In this document: positions 27,124-36,166 of the stretch, piece after piece
Numbering within the stretch: position 1 is the first letter of the stretch
How the letters are laid out: the number at the start of each line of letters is the position of its first letter
Source: Rhizobium sp. Root1220
Lineage (GTDB): Bacteria; Pseudomonadota; Alphaproteobacteria; Rhizobiales; Rhizobiaceae
Direction: 5' to 3'
Length of the DNA stretch: 64,000 nt
Assembly: GCF_001426265.1 (NCBI RefSeq)
Contig: NZ_LMDG01000001.1
Span: 440,450-504,449, forward strand
Made by a program: the position numbers and the translations under genes
The notes under the pieces: model-generated
What the model was told of the DNA's origin: nothing
The model's input: only the letters and a program-made list of their open reading frames with translations
Databases searched by the model: none

Positions 27124-28409
27124 CAGCCTCGCGCGAGGAGCCTGGTGACCTCGTCGACGAGCTGCTTGCCGGCATCCGACGGCGAGAGCTGGCCGAATGC
27201 GACCTGCTCGGAGATGGTGCGAAGTACCACCTGGCCTTCGCCGGCGCCTGACGGTGGTGGCGGCGGCAATTTGCCTGCGAGGTCGCCAAGGCCGCTCACA
27301 TACTCGAGCGGAATCTTGCCGGTTTCGTCGAGCTTGGCTGCCACGACATCGCGCATTGCCTTCGATTCCGGGATGCCACGCTCCACGTCGAGCACCAGAG
27401 CGGCATCGGGGTTGGTCACGAAGAAATTCACGTAGTCAACCGCATGATCGAGCACCTTGGATTGCGCCGACACCGAGAAGAACATCGACGGCTTGCGATA
27501 GTGACCACCCTTCGAATCCGCCGTGATCCGTGGATAGTTGTTCAGCGCAAGCTTGTCCTTGCTGATTGCCTGGAAGCCGACGAACTGATTGCTGTGCGCA
27601 TAGTCAGCAGCGGCCTTGCCAAGTGTCAGTGGGCTGGTGTCGATCGAATCCTTATAGAGCGCCTGCACATCAGGTGGAACGCAGGCGCCAGCCTCGCGGA
27701 ATTTGCTCCACATGTCGAACCATTCAGAGGCGTCGTCGGCACCGAAGGCAATCTTTGAATCAGCCGTATAGAGCGCCTTGCCGCGTTGGCGCAGGTAGTT
27801 CTCGATCAGCGGTTCATTGCCGCTGCCATCCGCAAAGCCGGCCATGCCCTTGCGCTTGCCTGCCTTGCTGATCTCGGCGCCGATCTTGCCGAACTCTTCC
27901 CAGGTGGTTGCCTGGTTCGGCAGGTCGATGCCGGCCTCCTGAAAAGCCGTGGTGTTCAATACGGCTGCAGCCGCATTGGCGCCAAGGCTGACCCCGTAGA
28001 GATGACCGTCGACGCTGCCACCCTCGATCTGCGCCGGGTCGAAATCACTAAGGCCAAGCTTGGATGGCATGTAGGATTCGAGCGGTGCCAGAGCGCCGCG
28101 CCGCGCATACTCAACGATGTAGCGGTAGTCCATCTGGATGACGTCAGGGGCATTGCGGCCCGCGACCTGGGTGGCCAGACGCGGCCAGTAGTCAGCCCAG
28201 CCGAGGAACTCCCCGGTGATCGCTGTCCCAGCATTTTTGGTCTGATAGAGTTGCGAAACCTTGTTGGTGCGGTCAGCGCGCGGCTGCGATCCCCACCACA
28301 AAAGACGCAGGCGGGTATCTTCGGCAAAAGCCTTGGAACCCAGTGCGGACAGCGAAAGAAGCGTTGCCCCTCCCGCAACGAAGTTACGTCTGCTCACGCG
28401 TAGTGTCAT
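27123..28409 (-). CDS. extracellular sugar-binding protein of the CUT1 importer
   Basis: A 428-residue periplasmic solute-binding protein, first gene of the importer operon. The N-terminus has a twin-arginine type signal (VSRRNFVAGGATLLSLSALG, cleaved near AFA-ED at about 30), so export as a folded protein is likely. The mature part is the family 1 binding-protein fold (LRLLWWGSQPRADRTNKVSQ at its start). GGAGGAG precedes the ATG at 28409. It resembles the orphan binding protein at 34756-36048, which shares the WWGS--RA-RT pattern. The ligand is unknown, probably a uronate- or polyol-linked sugar given the neighbours. Confidence 0.92.
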   Translation of the reverse strand: MTLRVSRRNFVAGGATLLSLSALGSKAFAEDTRLRLLWWGSQPRADRTNKVSQLYQTKNAGTAITGEFLGWADYWPRLATQVAGRNAPDVIQMDYRYIVEYARRGALAPLESYMPSKLGLSDFDPAQIEGGSVDGHLYGVSLGANAAAAVLNTTAFQEAGIDLPNQATTWEEFGKIGAEISKAGKRKGMAGFADGSGNEPLIENYLRQRGKALYTADSKIAFGADDASEWFDMWSKFREAGACVPPDVQALYKDSIDTSPLTLGKAAADYAHSNQFVGFQAISKDKLALNNYPRITADSKGGHYRKPSMFFSVSAQSKVLDHAVDYVNFFVTNPDAALVLDVERGIPESKAMRDVVAAKLDETGKIPLEYVSGLGDLAGKLPPPPPSGAGEGQVVLRTISEQVAFGQLSPSDAGKQLVDEVTRLLARG

Positions 28410-28471
28410 CTGTTTTTCTCCTCCCTTGGGGAGCGCCTCCACACGCTCCTTGCTGGTTTCCCTTGCAACAA

Positions 28472-28488
28472 ATAACTAATTGGTTACA
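28472..28488. promoter_or_regulatory. TetR-type operator upstream of the sugar importer
   Basis: ATAACTAATTGGTTACA contains TAAC-N6-GTTA, the same spacing as the palindrome at 29337. It lies about 63 bases before the binding-protein start and 120 bases before tetR, so one site could serve both directions. Confidence 0.55.
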
Positions 28489-28608
28489 AGCTATGGACAA
28501 GCACCGGGCCTGTCAAGCGCTGATGTGGCGGCCTCCTTGTGGATTTCATTTTTACAATCTGTTCCCAAACCACTATGAGCGCAATGGGGACACAAGAAAG
28601 GTAAGCCG

Positions 28609-29286
28609 ATGGAAAGCGCCGGCGGTAGCGGGGAAAAGAAGAAAGCCAAGCGTCGTTCGCCGGAGCGCGTCCTGCAGCGCGATCCAGAGCGAACCCGCGC
28701 TGCCATCCTCGAGGCGGCGACGAAGGAATTTGCGGAAAACGGTATCGGCGGGGCGCGTGTCGACGCGATCGCGGAGCGTGCCGGAACCAACAAACGCATG
28801 CTCTACCACTACTTTGGCGACAAGGAGCAACTCTACCTGCATGTGCTGGAAGAGGCCTATGTCGGTATCCGGACGGCCGAGCGCGCGCTCAATATCGGAG
28901 ACCGAACGCCTCAGGAGGGCATCGGCGAACTGGCGTTGTTTACCTGGCGTTATTTTCTCAGGCATCCCGAATTCCTGAGCCTGCTCGGCACGGAAAATCT
29001 GCATCGTGCCCGCTGGCTGCGGCAGTCGGTGCGGCTCAAGGAATTACATTCACATCTGATCGTAGAACTCTCCCAGGTACTGGACCGGGGGAAGAAGACC
29101 GGCGTGTTCATAGCCAGCGCCGATCCGTTGAACGTCTATCTGACGATCGCGTCGCTCGGATATTTCTATCTCTCCAACCAGTACACGCTCTCGACGATCT
29201 TCGGCCGCGATCTCATCGAGCCCACCAATCTAGACGCCTGGGAGCGACACATTGTGCATGTGACGCTGTCGTCCATCACGGTTTGA
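28609..29286 (+). CDS. TetR/AcrR family transcriptional regulator
   Basis: A 225-residue repressor. After a basic N-terminal tail (KKKAKRRSPERVLQRDPERTR), residues about 25-70 form the TetR HTH: AAILEAATKEFAENGIGGAR then VDAIAERAGTNKRMLYHYFG. The C-terminal half is helical and presumably binds a sugar-derived ligand. It is divergent from the importer operon and followed by a Gfo/Idh gene. Palindromes with TAAC-N6-GTTA occur on both sides of it, and a close copy lies before uxaC, which suggests it controls all three units. Confidence 0.9.
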   Translation: MESAGGSGEKKKAKRRSPERVLQRDPERTRAAILEAATKEFAENGIGGARVDAIAERAGTNKRMLYHYFGDKEQLYLHVLEEAYVGIRTAERALNIGDRTPQEGIGELALFTWRYFLRHPEFLSLLGTENLHRARWLRQSVRLKELHSHLIVELSQVLDRGKKTGVFIASADPLNVYLTIASLGYFYLSNQYTLSTIFGRDLIEPTNLDAWERHIVHVTLSSITV

Positions 29287-29336
29287 GTTCTGCAAGAGCG
29301 AGATCGGTTATTGACAGTCATGCACGCCTGCCATCA

Positions 29337-29354
29337 TGTAACTGTTTAGTTACA
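29337..29354. promoter_or_regulatory. palindromic TetR-type operator
   Basis: TGTAACTGTTTAGTTACA has perfect 7-bp arms (TGTAACT/AGTTACA) around a four-base centre. It lies 91 bases before the Gfo/Idh start and 50 bases after tetR. Confidence 0.65.
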
Positions 29355-29444
29355 GTCTGCGGCGGAACGCGTATGAGGACGCGCATCCTGCATCGTCAGG
29401 CATGCATCGACATCGTTTCATGACATGTGAAGGAGGATCATCCG

Positions 29445-30716
29445 ATGGAGAAACGTCGCTTTGCCCTAATCGGGACGGGAAATCGCGGCACCACCATGTG
29501 GGGCAAGGAACTGCTTGCCGGCTGGCGCGAGTACGTGGATCTTGTTGCGATCGTTGACACAAACTCGCTGCGCGCCGAGCGGGCGCGCACGATGATCGGC
29601 AGCAATGCGCCGATCTACGAGAACATCGACGCCATGCTTGCCGAGCAGCAGGTCGATCTCGTAATCGTCTGCACGCCGGACTACACCCACGACGATATCG
29701 TCGTTCGGGCACTGGAAGCCGGCATAGACGTCATCACGGAAAAACCGATGACGACGGCAGTCGACAAGATCCGCCGGATCCTTGACGCCGAGAAACGCAC
29801 CGGACAGCGCGTCGACGTTTCATTCAACTACCGCTATTCTCCGACAGCCGCGAAAATCAAGGAATTGCTGAACGCCGGCGAGATCGGCCGCGTCACCTCC
29901 GTGGATTTCCACTGGTACCTCGATACCAAGCACGGCGCAGATTACTTCCGCCGCTGGCACGCCTACACCGAGAATTCCGGCAGTCTGTTCGTTCACAAGG
30001 CGACCCACCATTTCGATCTGCTGAACTGGTATCTGGACAGCGATCCGGACGCTGTCACATCCTTTGCCGACCTGCAGAACTACGGCCGCAAGGGACCGTT
30101 CCGCGCTCAGCGCTGCAAGCTCTGTCCGCACACGCAGGACTGTGACTACTATCTCGATCTCGAGGCTGATCCTTTCCTCGACTCGCTCTATGAGGATCCG
30201 TCGAAGATCGATGGCTATTTCCGCGACGGCTGCGTCTACCGGGAAGATATCGACATTCCGGATACGATGGTCGTCAGCATCCGCTACAAGAACGATGTCC
30301 ATGTCTCCTATTCCCTGAACACCTTCCAACCGATCGAGGGGCATCACATCGCCTTCAACGGTACCGAGGGGCGCATCGAACTGCGCCAGTATGAAAAGCA
30401 GCCTTGGGAAACGCCCGACGAGGATACCATCCTGCTCGTTCGCAATTTTCCCAAGGGCAAGGCTGCGGTCGAGCGAATCGTCGTCCCGCGCGCCGAGGGC
30501 GGCCACTACGGCGGCGATAACCGGATGCGCAACATGATCTTCAAGCAGGGTATGGAAGACAAGCTTGGACAGCGCGCCGGAACACGCGCCGGCGCCATGT
30601 CGGTACTCTGCGGCATCGCGGCCCTGACCAGCTCAAAAACCGGCAAGGTGGTGAAGATCTCGGACCTGATGCCGGAGATCGTCGGCGCGGCGATGCCGAA
30701 TTTGAAAGCCGGCTAA
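29445..30716 (+). CDS. Gfo/Idh/MocA family oxidoreductase
   Basis: A 423-residue NAD(P)-dependent dehydrogenase-type enzyme. The Rossmann start is FALIGTGNRGTTMWGKEL near 6-23. The catalytic EKPMTTAVDKIRRIL loop is near 100-114, and the HKATHHFDLLNWYL motif near 184-197. Residues about 223-233 hold a Cys cluster (CKLCPHTQDC) seen in a subgroup of the family. AGGAGG precedes the ATG. It is convergent with the hydroxyacid dehydrogenase gene, and the two overlap by four bases. The substrate is unknown; the upstream palindrome ties it to the TetR regulon. Confidence 0.87.
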   Translation: MEKRRFALIGTGNRGTTMWGKELLAGWREYVDLVAIVDTNSLRAERARTMIGSNAPIYENIDAMLAEQQVDLVIVCTPDYTHDDIVVRALEAGIDVITEKPMTTAVDKIRRILDAEKRTGQRVDVSFNYRYSPTAAKIKELLNAGEIGRVTSVDFHWYLDTKHGADYFRRWHAYTENSGSLFVHKATHHFDLLNWYLDSDPDAVTSFADLQNYGRKGPFRAQRCKLCPHTQDCDYYLDLEADPFLDSLYEDPSKIDGYFRDGCVYREDIDIPDTMVVSIRYKNDVHVSYSLNTFQPIEGHHIAFNGTEGRIELRQYEKQPWETPDEDTILLVRNFPKGKAAVERIVVPRAEGGHYGGDNRMRNMIFKQGMEDKLGQRAGTRAGAMSVLCGIAALTSSKTGKVVKISDLMPEIVGAAMPNLKAG

Positions 30717-31723
30717 GCGATAAAGGCCAGGTCGCGCCACTGAACGTGATAGAGGAGTGGCTGGCCTTTGGCGAACCGCTCGATCTCATCGACTGCCATC
30801 TCCCCGAGACGGCCACGCTCCAGCCCAACGGCGCCGGCAATGTGCGGCGTGAGGAATACATTGGGAAGATCGTAGAAGGTGGACGCCGCCTCCGGCACCT
30901 CAGGGTCGGTGACATCAATGATCGCATCGATCCTGCCGGTCGCGAGTGCCGCCAGCAACGCCGCTTCGTCGATCAAGGCTCCGCGTGCGGTGTTGATCAG
31001 CGTAGCGCCGTCCTTCATGAGCGACAGCTCCGCTTCGCCGATCATATGTTGCGTCGACGGCAGCGACGGCGCGTGCAGCGAAATGATATCCGAACAACTC
31101 ATCAGGTCAGCAAGCTCTACCTTTTCGGCGCCGAGACCAATCGCTCCCGCTGCATCGACCGTCGGGTCGAACAGAAGCACCCGATAGCCGAAGGGTCTCA
31201 GCAGCTCAATCACCCGGCGCCCTATTCGCGACGCGCCGACGATGCCGACCGTGCGGCGATAATTACCGATTGGCTGGCGCTGCATCAGATGGGTCCTGCT
31301 GCGATTGCGATCGGCGACATAGAGATCACGGAAGCGGAAAACCTGTTTGCCTGCGAAGATAATCCCAGCCATCGTGAATTCCGCTACGGGCAGCGAGTTG
31401 GCCTCGGCCGCATGAGTGACGACGATACCGGCGCCGAACACCTGCTCGTCGACGATACCCTTCACGGTTCCTGCCGCATGGGCAACCAGCCGCAGATTGG
31501 GGGCGGCCCCGAGAACGTCGGGTCCAAGATAGGGCGAACCCCAGCCGGTAATGAGGACGTCGGCCTCCGCCAGAATGCGCCTGGCGCGACCATCGTCGAA
31601 ACGCTCGAGCGGTACGGTATCGAGCAGGTTACCGATCGCGCCGAGCCGATCCAGCGCCTCGACGTTCAGCACGTGCTCCGTCCGCGACGACTGCATGGCG
31701 AGCGCAATGGAGGGACGCTTCAT
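30713..31723 (-). CDS. D-isomer-specific 2-hydroxyacid dehydrogenase
   Basis: A 336-residue NAD-dependent dehydrogenase of the phosphoglycerate/glyoxylate reductase family. The nucleotide-binding motif TVGIVGASRIGRRVIELL is near 158-175; note Ala-Ser in place of the usual Gly at the second position. LINTARGALIDEAALLAAL near 236-254 holds the catalytic Arg, DVTDPEVPEAAS follows, and FLTPHIAGAVG near 286-296 holds the His. It probably reduces a keto acid or oxidises a hydroxy acid from sugar breakdown. It overlaps the DUF2264 gene as ATGA and so is co-translated with it. Confidence 0.87.
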   Translation of the reverse strand: MKRPSIALAMQSSRTEHVLNVEALDRLGAIGNLLDTVPLERFDDGRARRILAEADVLITGWGSPYLGPDVLGAAPNLRLVAHAAGTVKGIVDEQVFGAGIVVTHAAEANSLPVAEFTMAGIIFAGKQVFRFRDLYVADRNRSRTHLMQRQPIGNYRRTVGIVGASRIGRRVIELLRPFGYRVLLFDPTVDAAGAIGLGAEKVELADLMSCSDIISLHAPSLPSTQHMIGEAELSLMKDGATLINTARGALIDEAALLAALATGRIDAIIDVTDPEVPEAASTFYDLPNVFLTPHIAGAVGLERGRLGEMAVDEIERFAKGQPLLYHVQWRDLAFIA

Positions 31724-33576
31724 GGCATTTGCCCCGGAGCCTCGATGGCACTGACACGCACTCCTTTTCTCTTCACCAGCGCCTCGAGTTCGGCAATATC
31801 GGGAACCGCGGGTGGATTGGTCCACACGCGTGTTACTACGCCTGTGTCACCCGTCGCCAGCACAGCCGTAAAAAGCACGGTTTCGCCGGCCGAAACCTCG
31901 CCGCGCAATTGCGGTACCAGCGTCTTGGCCACGATCATGTTGGTGTTCGGTGGCGCTTTCTGCATGAGGCCGGTGCGTCGAATCGACGAACCGAGATCGA
32001 CAATACCACTGAAATCCGCTTCGCCGATCGCATAGGCCCGGCTGCCATCCGCGACCAGCTGATCGAGCTCGAAATCCCGGCGCGCGATTGCAAAGCCGCC
32101 CTCCGCCGTTCGCAGCGGTCGCGGCGTGGTGATCCTGTGGACGCGCACATGCCACGGCGCGGTCGGAACCAGCCAAGTCTCGACCTCGACGTCCTGGTAT
32201 GGCGACCATTTTGCATAGAGCACGTCGCCGGCGAGTTTGGCCTCGCTGTTGGTCTCGCGAACCCGGTAGTGCAGACCGTCGTCGCTGAAGGCGAGCGACG
32301 AGTCAAAAGCCGCACCGGCGAATCCGCGCTCATCGGATTCCACGCTGAAGCCGTATCGGCTTGAATAGGCAAATTTCGCGTATTTTTCCGTACCGAAACG
32401 CATCTGCAGATTCTCCTGGCCGGACGACAGTGCGATGACGTCGTCCCCGACATGCATCATGACCATGCCTGGATGTTTCTGCGGGACGACTGACGGCGGT
32501 TGCGGTGGCGGGGTCTCGGCGGATGTCCAGAAAGGATGATCGTCGGCGATGGCGAGTGGCAGGAACGCCTTGAACGCCCAATAGGGTGACCCTGCCGAAT
32601 TGTAGTTCTCAGACATCAGGAGGTTGGGATAGCCGAACCCAATCGACAGCACCCCCTCGCGATTGGTCATCGGCTTGTCCTTCCACCAGCGTAGATGCTG
32701 GAGGCAGAGGCTCTTTACTTCGCCCCAGGGCAGCGCTTCCAGGTCCGCAAACGCAAGCGCGGACCAGAATCCGGCGCAGGCAAAGCGATAGGTCAGGCTG
32801 CGGCCAAAGGGAACCGCGGCGCCGTCGGCGCCAAACCAATGCCGGAAATCCCGTGCGAAGAGAACGGCGCGCTCGCGGTATCGTTTCGCATATCCGTCAT
32901 CAACGAGCTTGGAGTAGATGAGCCCGTAGAAATGCATGGCGAAGGGGATGTAGTGGTCGATGCGGCGCACATTGCCGTCGCGATACCAGCCGTCACCGAT
33001 GTAGAAGCCTTCGAGCTCTTCAAGATATTGCCTGGTGAGGCTACGGTCGAAGTCAGCGCCGATCCGGTCGAGCGCGATGTCTACGAAGATGCGGAAGAAT
33101 TTCCAGTTATTGTCGGCGTAGTCGAACTTTCGGGCGTGCTTCAAATAGGCAACGACGTTGTCGCGGGCGCGACCACCCAATGGCTCCCAAATCTTTTCGG
33201 GAACAAGCGCCAGGGCAAAACCGAGCGCTGCGAGCTCGACCATGCGTTGGTCGCGGCCGTTGACCGCACCCCAGTATTCAGGATGTTTCGGATCCGTTCC
33301 GTTGGCAATGCCCTCGGCGAAGCGATGCCATTCCGCGAAATCGCCACCACCGGCACCCAGAGGCGCCAATCCCCAGAGCGGTCTGGCGAATCCCTCAAGA
33401 TCAGCTGCCGCCCGGTCAAAATGGGCGGCGGCACCGTCCAGGCGCACACGCGCGTTGCCATTGGAAAAATACGGGAGCAGCGGATCGAACAGATCGCGAA
33501 GCGCGCGAGCCATATCGTCGCGGGTGTTGAGCGGATTTTTGGAAAGCGGGTTTGCACTGGCGGGATCATAGGTCAT
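31720..33576 (-). CDS. DUF2264 family protein, probable glycoside-acting enzyme
   Basis: A 618-residue protein with the DUF2264 pattern from the first residues (MTYDPASANPLSKNPLNTRDD) through RVRLDGAAAHFDRAAADLEGF, GLAPLGAGGGDFAEWHRFAEG, PEYWG and ADNNWKFFRIFVDIALDRIGA. There is no signal peptide, so it acts in the cytoplasm. The N-terminal 370 residues look like an alpha/alpha barrel and the remainder is beta-rich. I recall DUF2264 members being linked to glycoside hydrolase family GH154 beta-glucuronidases; this could not be checked here. That would fit the nearby uxaC-uxuB. The gene lies 18 bases after the LacI regulator on the same strand. Confidence 0.82.
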   Translation of the reverse strand: MTYDPASANPLSKNPLNTRDDMARALRDLFDPLLPYFSNGNARVRLDGAAAHFDRAAADLEGFARPLWGLAPLGAGGGDFAEWHRFAEGIANGTDPKHPEYWGAVNGRDQRMVELAALGFALALVPEKIWEPLGGRARDNVVAYLKHARKFDYADNNWKFFRIFVDIALDRIGADFDRSLTRQYLEELEGFYIGDGWYRDGNVRRIDHYIPFAMHFYGLIYSKLVDDGYAKRYRERAVLFARDFRHWFGADGAAVPFGRSLTYRFACAGFWSALAFADLEALPWGEVKSLCLQHLRWWKDKPMTNREGVLSIGFGYPNLLMSENYNSAGSPYWAFKAFLPLAIADDHPFWTSAETPPPQPPSVVPQKHPGMVMMHVGDDVIALSSGQENLQMRFGTEKYAKFAYSSRYGFSVESDERGFAGAAFDSSLAFSDDGLHYRVRETNSEAKLAGDVLYAKWSPYQDVEVETWLVPTAPWHVRVHRITTPRPLRTAEGGFAIARRDFELDQLVADGSRAYAIGEADFSGIVDLGSSIRRTGLMQKAPPNTNMIVAKTLVPQLRGEVSAGETVLFTAVLATGDTGVVTRVWTNPPAVPDIAELEALVKRKGVRVSAIEAPGQMP

Positions 33577-33594
33577 CGATATTGCTCATGAATG

Positions 33595-34614
33595 TCAGGA
33601 GTGCGAAACGGTGCCGCCGGAAATGGGTACGACGGCATGGCAAATCTGGCGCGCGGGGGCAGATCGATCTCTGAAGCGCGCAGCCATGAGGCTGGTGGCT
33701 TCCTTGCCAAGAGAAGTACGGTCAACCCGCATCGTGGACAGCGGCGGATTTGTCATCATCGCGCAGGGGAGATCGTCGAAGCCGACAATCGCGAAATCCT
33801 CGGGAACCCGCAGGCCCGCCTCGTTTGCCGCCTCGAGGACACCCACAGCGATAAAATCGTTCATGCAGAACGCAGCCGTGAAGCCGGGTTCCTCGGCGAG
33901 TATGGCGGCAGTCAATTCGTGTGCCTCCAGACTTGCACTGCCTTGAAAGGTCATCGACACCAGCCTTCCCACCGCACCGTCAACCGCCGCGATGGCCGCT
34001 TGGAAACCGCGCACACGCTCGCGGATCGTGTGGCGATGCGAACCTGTCAGATGCAGTATGCGCCGGTGGCCGGCTTGCAGCAGGCGGCTGGTTGCTTCGT
34101 AGGCGCCGAAGAAATTGGAGGGAGAGACGCCATCCAGCCGGAGCTGGGGATCGGTGCCGTTGACAAGGACCGTGGGAACCGCGCCTGTCTCGAGCCAGCC
34201 ACGCAACTCAGCGCTCGGATCAATGCCGACGAGGAAAAGTCCCTCGGCATTGGCCGTACGCATGTAGTCACCCACTACCTCCGGGGTTGCTCTGTTCTCA
34301 CGGATCAGCCTCACGTCGAATGGTATGCCGGCGTCCGCCGTTCCGGTCCGCAGTCCTTCGACGATCCCTTCGTAGAAGACGCTGAGGCCACCGGTTACGC
34401 CGTCGCTTGCAATCAGTGCAAGACTGCCCGGCAAAGCGCCGGCTGCACTCCGTGCCGCGTATCCGCTTTCAGCCGCAACCCTGAGAATGTGTTGGCGCAC
34501 GCTGTCGCTGATACCGGGTTCGTTGGCGAGGACGCGGGACACGGTCGATATCGATACGCCCGCGATCGTTGCGATGTCTGCCTGCCGGAGCCGTTTGTTT
34601 TTTGTCTCGTTCAT
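33595..34614 (-). CDS. LacI family transcriptional regulator
   Basis: A 339-residue repressor. The HTH and hinge helix are RQADIATIAGVSISTVSRVLANEPGISDSVRQ near 10-41, followed by the periplasmic-binding-protein-like effector domain (AEGLFLVGIDPSAELRGW, VPTVLVNGTDPQL, FIAVGVLEAANEAGL, VGFDDLPCAMMTNPPLSTM). The start at 34614 is chosen by family; the frame continues upstream without a site. It heads an operon with DUF2264 and the hydroxyacid dehydrogenase and is divergent from the binding protein at 34756. A palindrome GCAAATTTGC lies in the shared gap. Confidence 0.93.
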   Translation of the reverse strand: MNETKNKRLRQADIATIAGVSISTVSRVLANEPGISDSVRQHILRVAAESGYAARSAAGALPGSLALIASDGVTGGLSVFYEGIVEGLRTGTADAGIPFDVRLIRENRATPEVVGDYMRTANAEGLFLVGIDPSAELRGWLETGAVPTVLVNGTDPQLRLDGVSPSNFFGAYEATSRLLQAGHRRILHLTGSHRHTIRERVRGFQAAIAAVDGAVGRLVSMTFQGSASLEAHELTAAILAEEPGFTAAFCMNDFIAVGVLEAANEAGLRVPEDFAIVGFDDLPCAMMTNPPLSTMRVDRTSLGKEATSLMAARFRDRSAPARQICHAVVPISGGTVSHS

Positions 34615-34637
34615 GGAAAGAAGATTATGCAAATCAC

Positions 34638-34647
34638 GCAAATTTGC
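34638..34647. promoter_or_regulatory. palindrome GCAAATTTGC, candidate LacI operator
   Basis: A perfect 10-bp palindrome 23 bases before lacI and about 110 bases before the divergent binding protein. Two TTGCGT copies lie further on (about 34664 and 34682). The symmetric GC-centred type of LacI sites usually has a central CG; this one has AT, so the assignment is tentative. Confidence 0.4.
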
Positions 34648-34755
34648 AAGAAAAAGATAAATTGTTGCGTTGAAGATTTTTTTGCGTAATCTAATCGCCA
34701 CAAAGCCCGTGAAGCTGTTGGAGGATGGCAGGGCAATGACAAAGGAGGATTAGTC

Positions 34756-36048
34756 ATGCAGGTGAATCGCCGTTCATTTCTGATGGGCTCGGCAGGTGTG
34801 GCCGCCGGCCTCGCCATGGGTGCCGGAAGCTCGATTCCAGCGTTTGCGGACGATGCCCAGCTGCGCGCCATGTGGTGGGGTTCCAACGATCGTGCCAAAC
34901 GCACGCTCGACGTCGCCAAGCTGTACGAGAGCAAGAATGCCGGAACCACCATTGTCGGCGAGTCGCTAAGCGGAGACGGCTACTGGACGAAGCTAGCCAC
35001 ACAGATGGCAGGCCGTTCGATCGCTGACGTCTTCCAGCTGGAACCGGGGACCATTTCTGACTACTCAAAGCGCGGCGCCTGCCTTGCGCTCGACGAGTTC
35101 GTACCGTCGACGCTGAAAGTCGATACCTTCGGCAAGGATATGCTGAAGCTGACGACGATCGACAACAAGCTCTATGGCATCGGCCTCGGCCTCAACTCCT
35201 TCGCCCTATTCGTCGATGAATCCGCCTTCGAAAAAGCCGGCATCAAGGCGCCGGCTGCCGATATCACCTGGGCGGAATATGCCGATCTGGCGGTCGAGCT
35301 GACCAAGGCCAGCGGCAAGGTCAACTACTGGGGCGGACCTTATGGCGCCCGCTACAACTATGTATTCGATGCCTGGCTGCGTCAGCGCGGCAAGAGCCTC
35401 TTCGCAAGCGAGGGCGGTCTTGGCTTCGACGTCGAGGATGCCAAGGAGTGGTTCAGCTTCTGGGAGGAGCTTCGCAAGAAGGGCGGTACGGTTGCCGCCG
35501 ACGTGCAGACGCTGGACCAGAATACGATCGACACGAATTGCCTTGCGCTCGGCAAGTCAGCGATGGGTATGGCATACTCCAACCAGCTTGTCGGCTACCA
35601 GCTGATCTCCAAGAACAAGCTGGCCATCACGCTGCTGCCGCGCGAAAAGAAGGGAGGGCCATCGGGTCACTACTACCGCCCAGCCCTGATCTGGAGCGTA
35701 GGAGCAACAACCAAGAATCCCGAAGCAGCCGCCAAGTTCATCGATTTCTTCGTCAACGATGTCGATGCGGGGAAGATCCTCGGCGTCGAGCGTGGCGTTC
35801 CGATGTCGCCGACGGTGCGCGAGGCCCTCCTGCCGCAGCTCAATCCGACTGAGCAGGCCACAATCAAGTACATCAACCTGCTCAAGGATCAGGTTGGCGC
35901 GTATCCGGCTCCGGTGCCCATGGGTGCAACGCAGTTCGATCAGCGTGTATTGCGCCCGCTGGCCGACGAACTGGCCTTCGAGCGCACAACGGTGGCTGAG
36001 GCCGCGGCGCGGCTGGTCGAAGAAGGCAAGGCGACGATCAAGGGTTAG
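34756..36048 (+). CDS. sugar-binding protein without its own permeases
   Basis: A 430-residue extracellular binding protein with a twin-arginine type signal (NRRSFLMGSAGVAAGLAMGA, cut near AFA-DD at about 32). The mature N-terminus LRAMWWGSNDRAKRTLDVAK closely parallels that of the importer binding protein at 27123-28409, so the two are paralogues. AAAGGAGG lies 8 bases before the ATG. A terminator follows directly and no permease genes are next to it, so it may share the permeases at 25-27 kb. Expression is probably controlled by the divergent LacI gene. Confidence 0.88.
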   Translation: MQVNRRSFLMGSAGVAAGLAMGAGSSIPAFADDAQLRAMWWGSNDRAKRTLDVAKLYESKNAGTTIVGESLSGDGYWTKLATQMAGRSIADVFQLEPGTISDYSKRGACLALDEFVPSTLKVDTFGKDMLKLTTIDNKLYGIGLGLNSFALFVDESAFEKAGIKAPAADITWAEYADLAVELTKASGKVNYWGGPYGARYNYVFDAWLRQRGKSLFASEGGLGFDVEDAKEWFSFWEELRKKGGTVAADVQTLDQNTIDTNCLALGKSAMGMAYSNQLVGYQLISKNKLAITLLPREKKGGPSGHYYRPALIWSVGATTKNPEAAAKFIDFFVNDVDAGKILGVERGVPMSPTVREALLPQLNPTEQATIKYINLLKDQVGAYPAPVPMGATQFDQRVLRPLADELAFERTTVAEAAARLVEEGKATIKG

Positions 36049-36077
36049 GTCGCGGCCACAGTCCGCGGCATGGAAAA

Positions 36078-36106
36078 CGCGGCGCCGGTCCGGCGTCGCG
36101 ATTTTT
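36078..36106 (+). terminator. intrinsic terminator after the orphan binding protein
   Basis: CGCGGCGCCGG (36078-36088) pairs with CCGGCGTCGCG (36090-36100) with one G-T pair, followed by ATTTTT. Confidence 0.75.
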
Positions 36107-36166
36107 CGTTGTGTCGTTCTCCACTCGGCTGCCGCCGCGTTGAAGACGGTGGCCGGCCGTGAGAGC

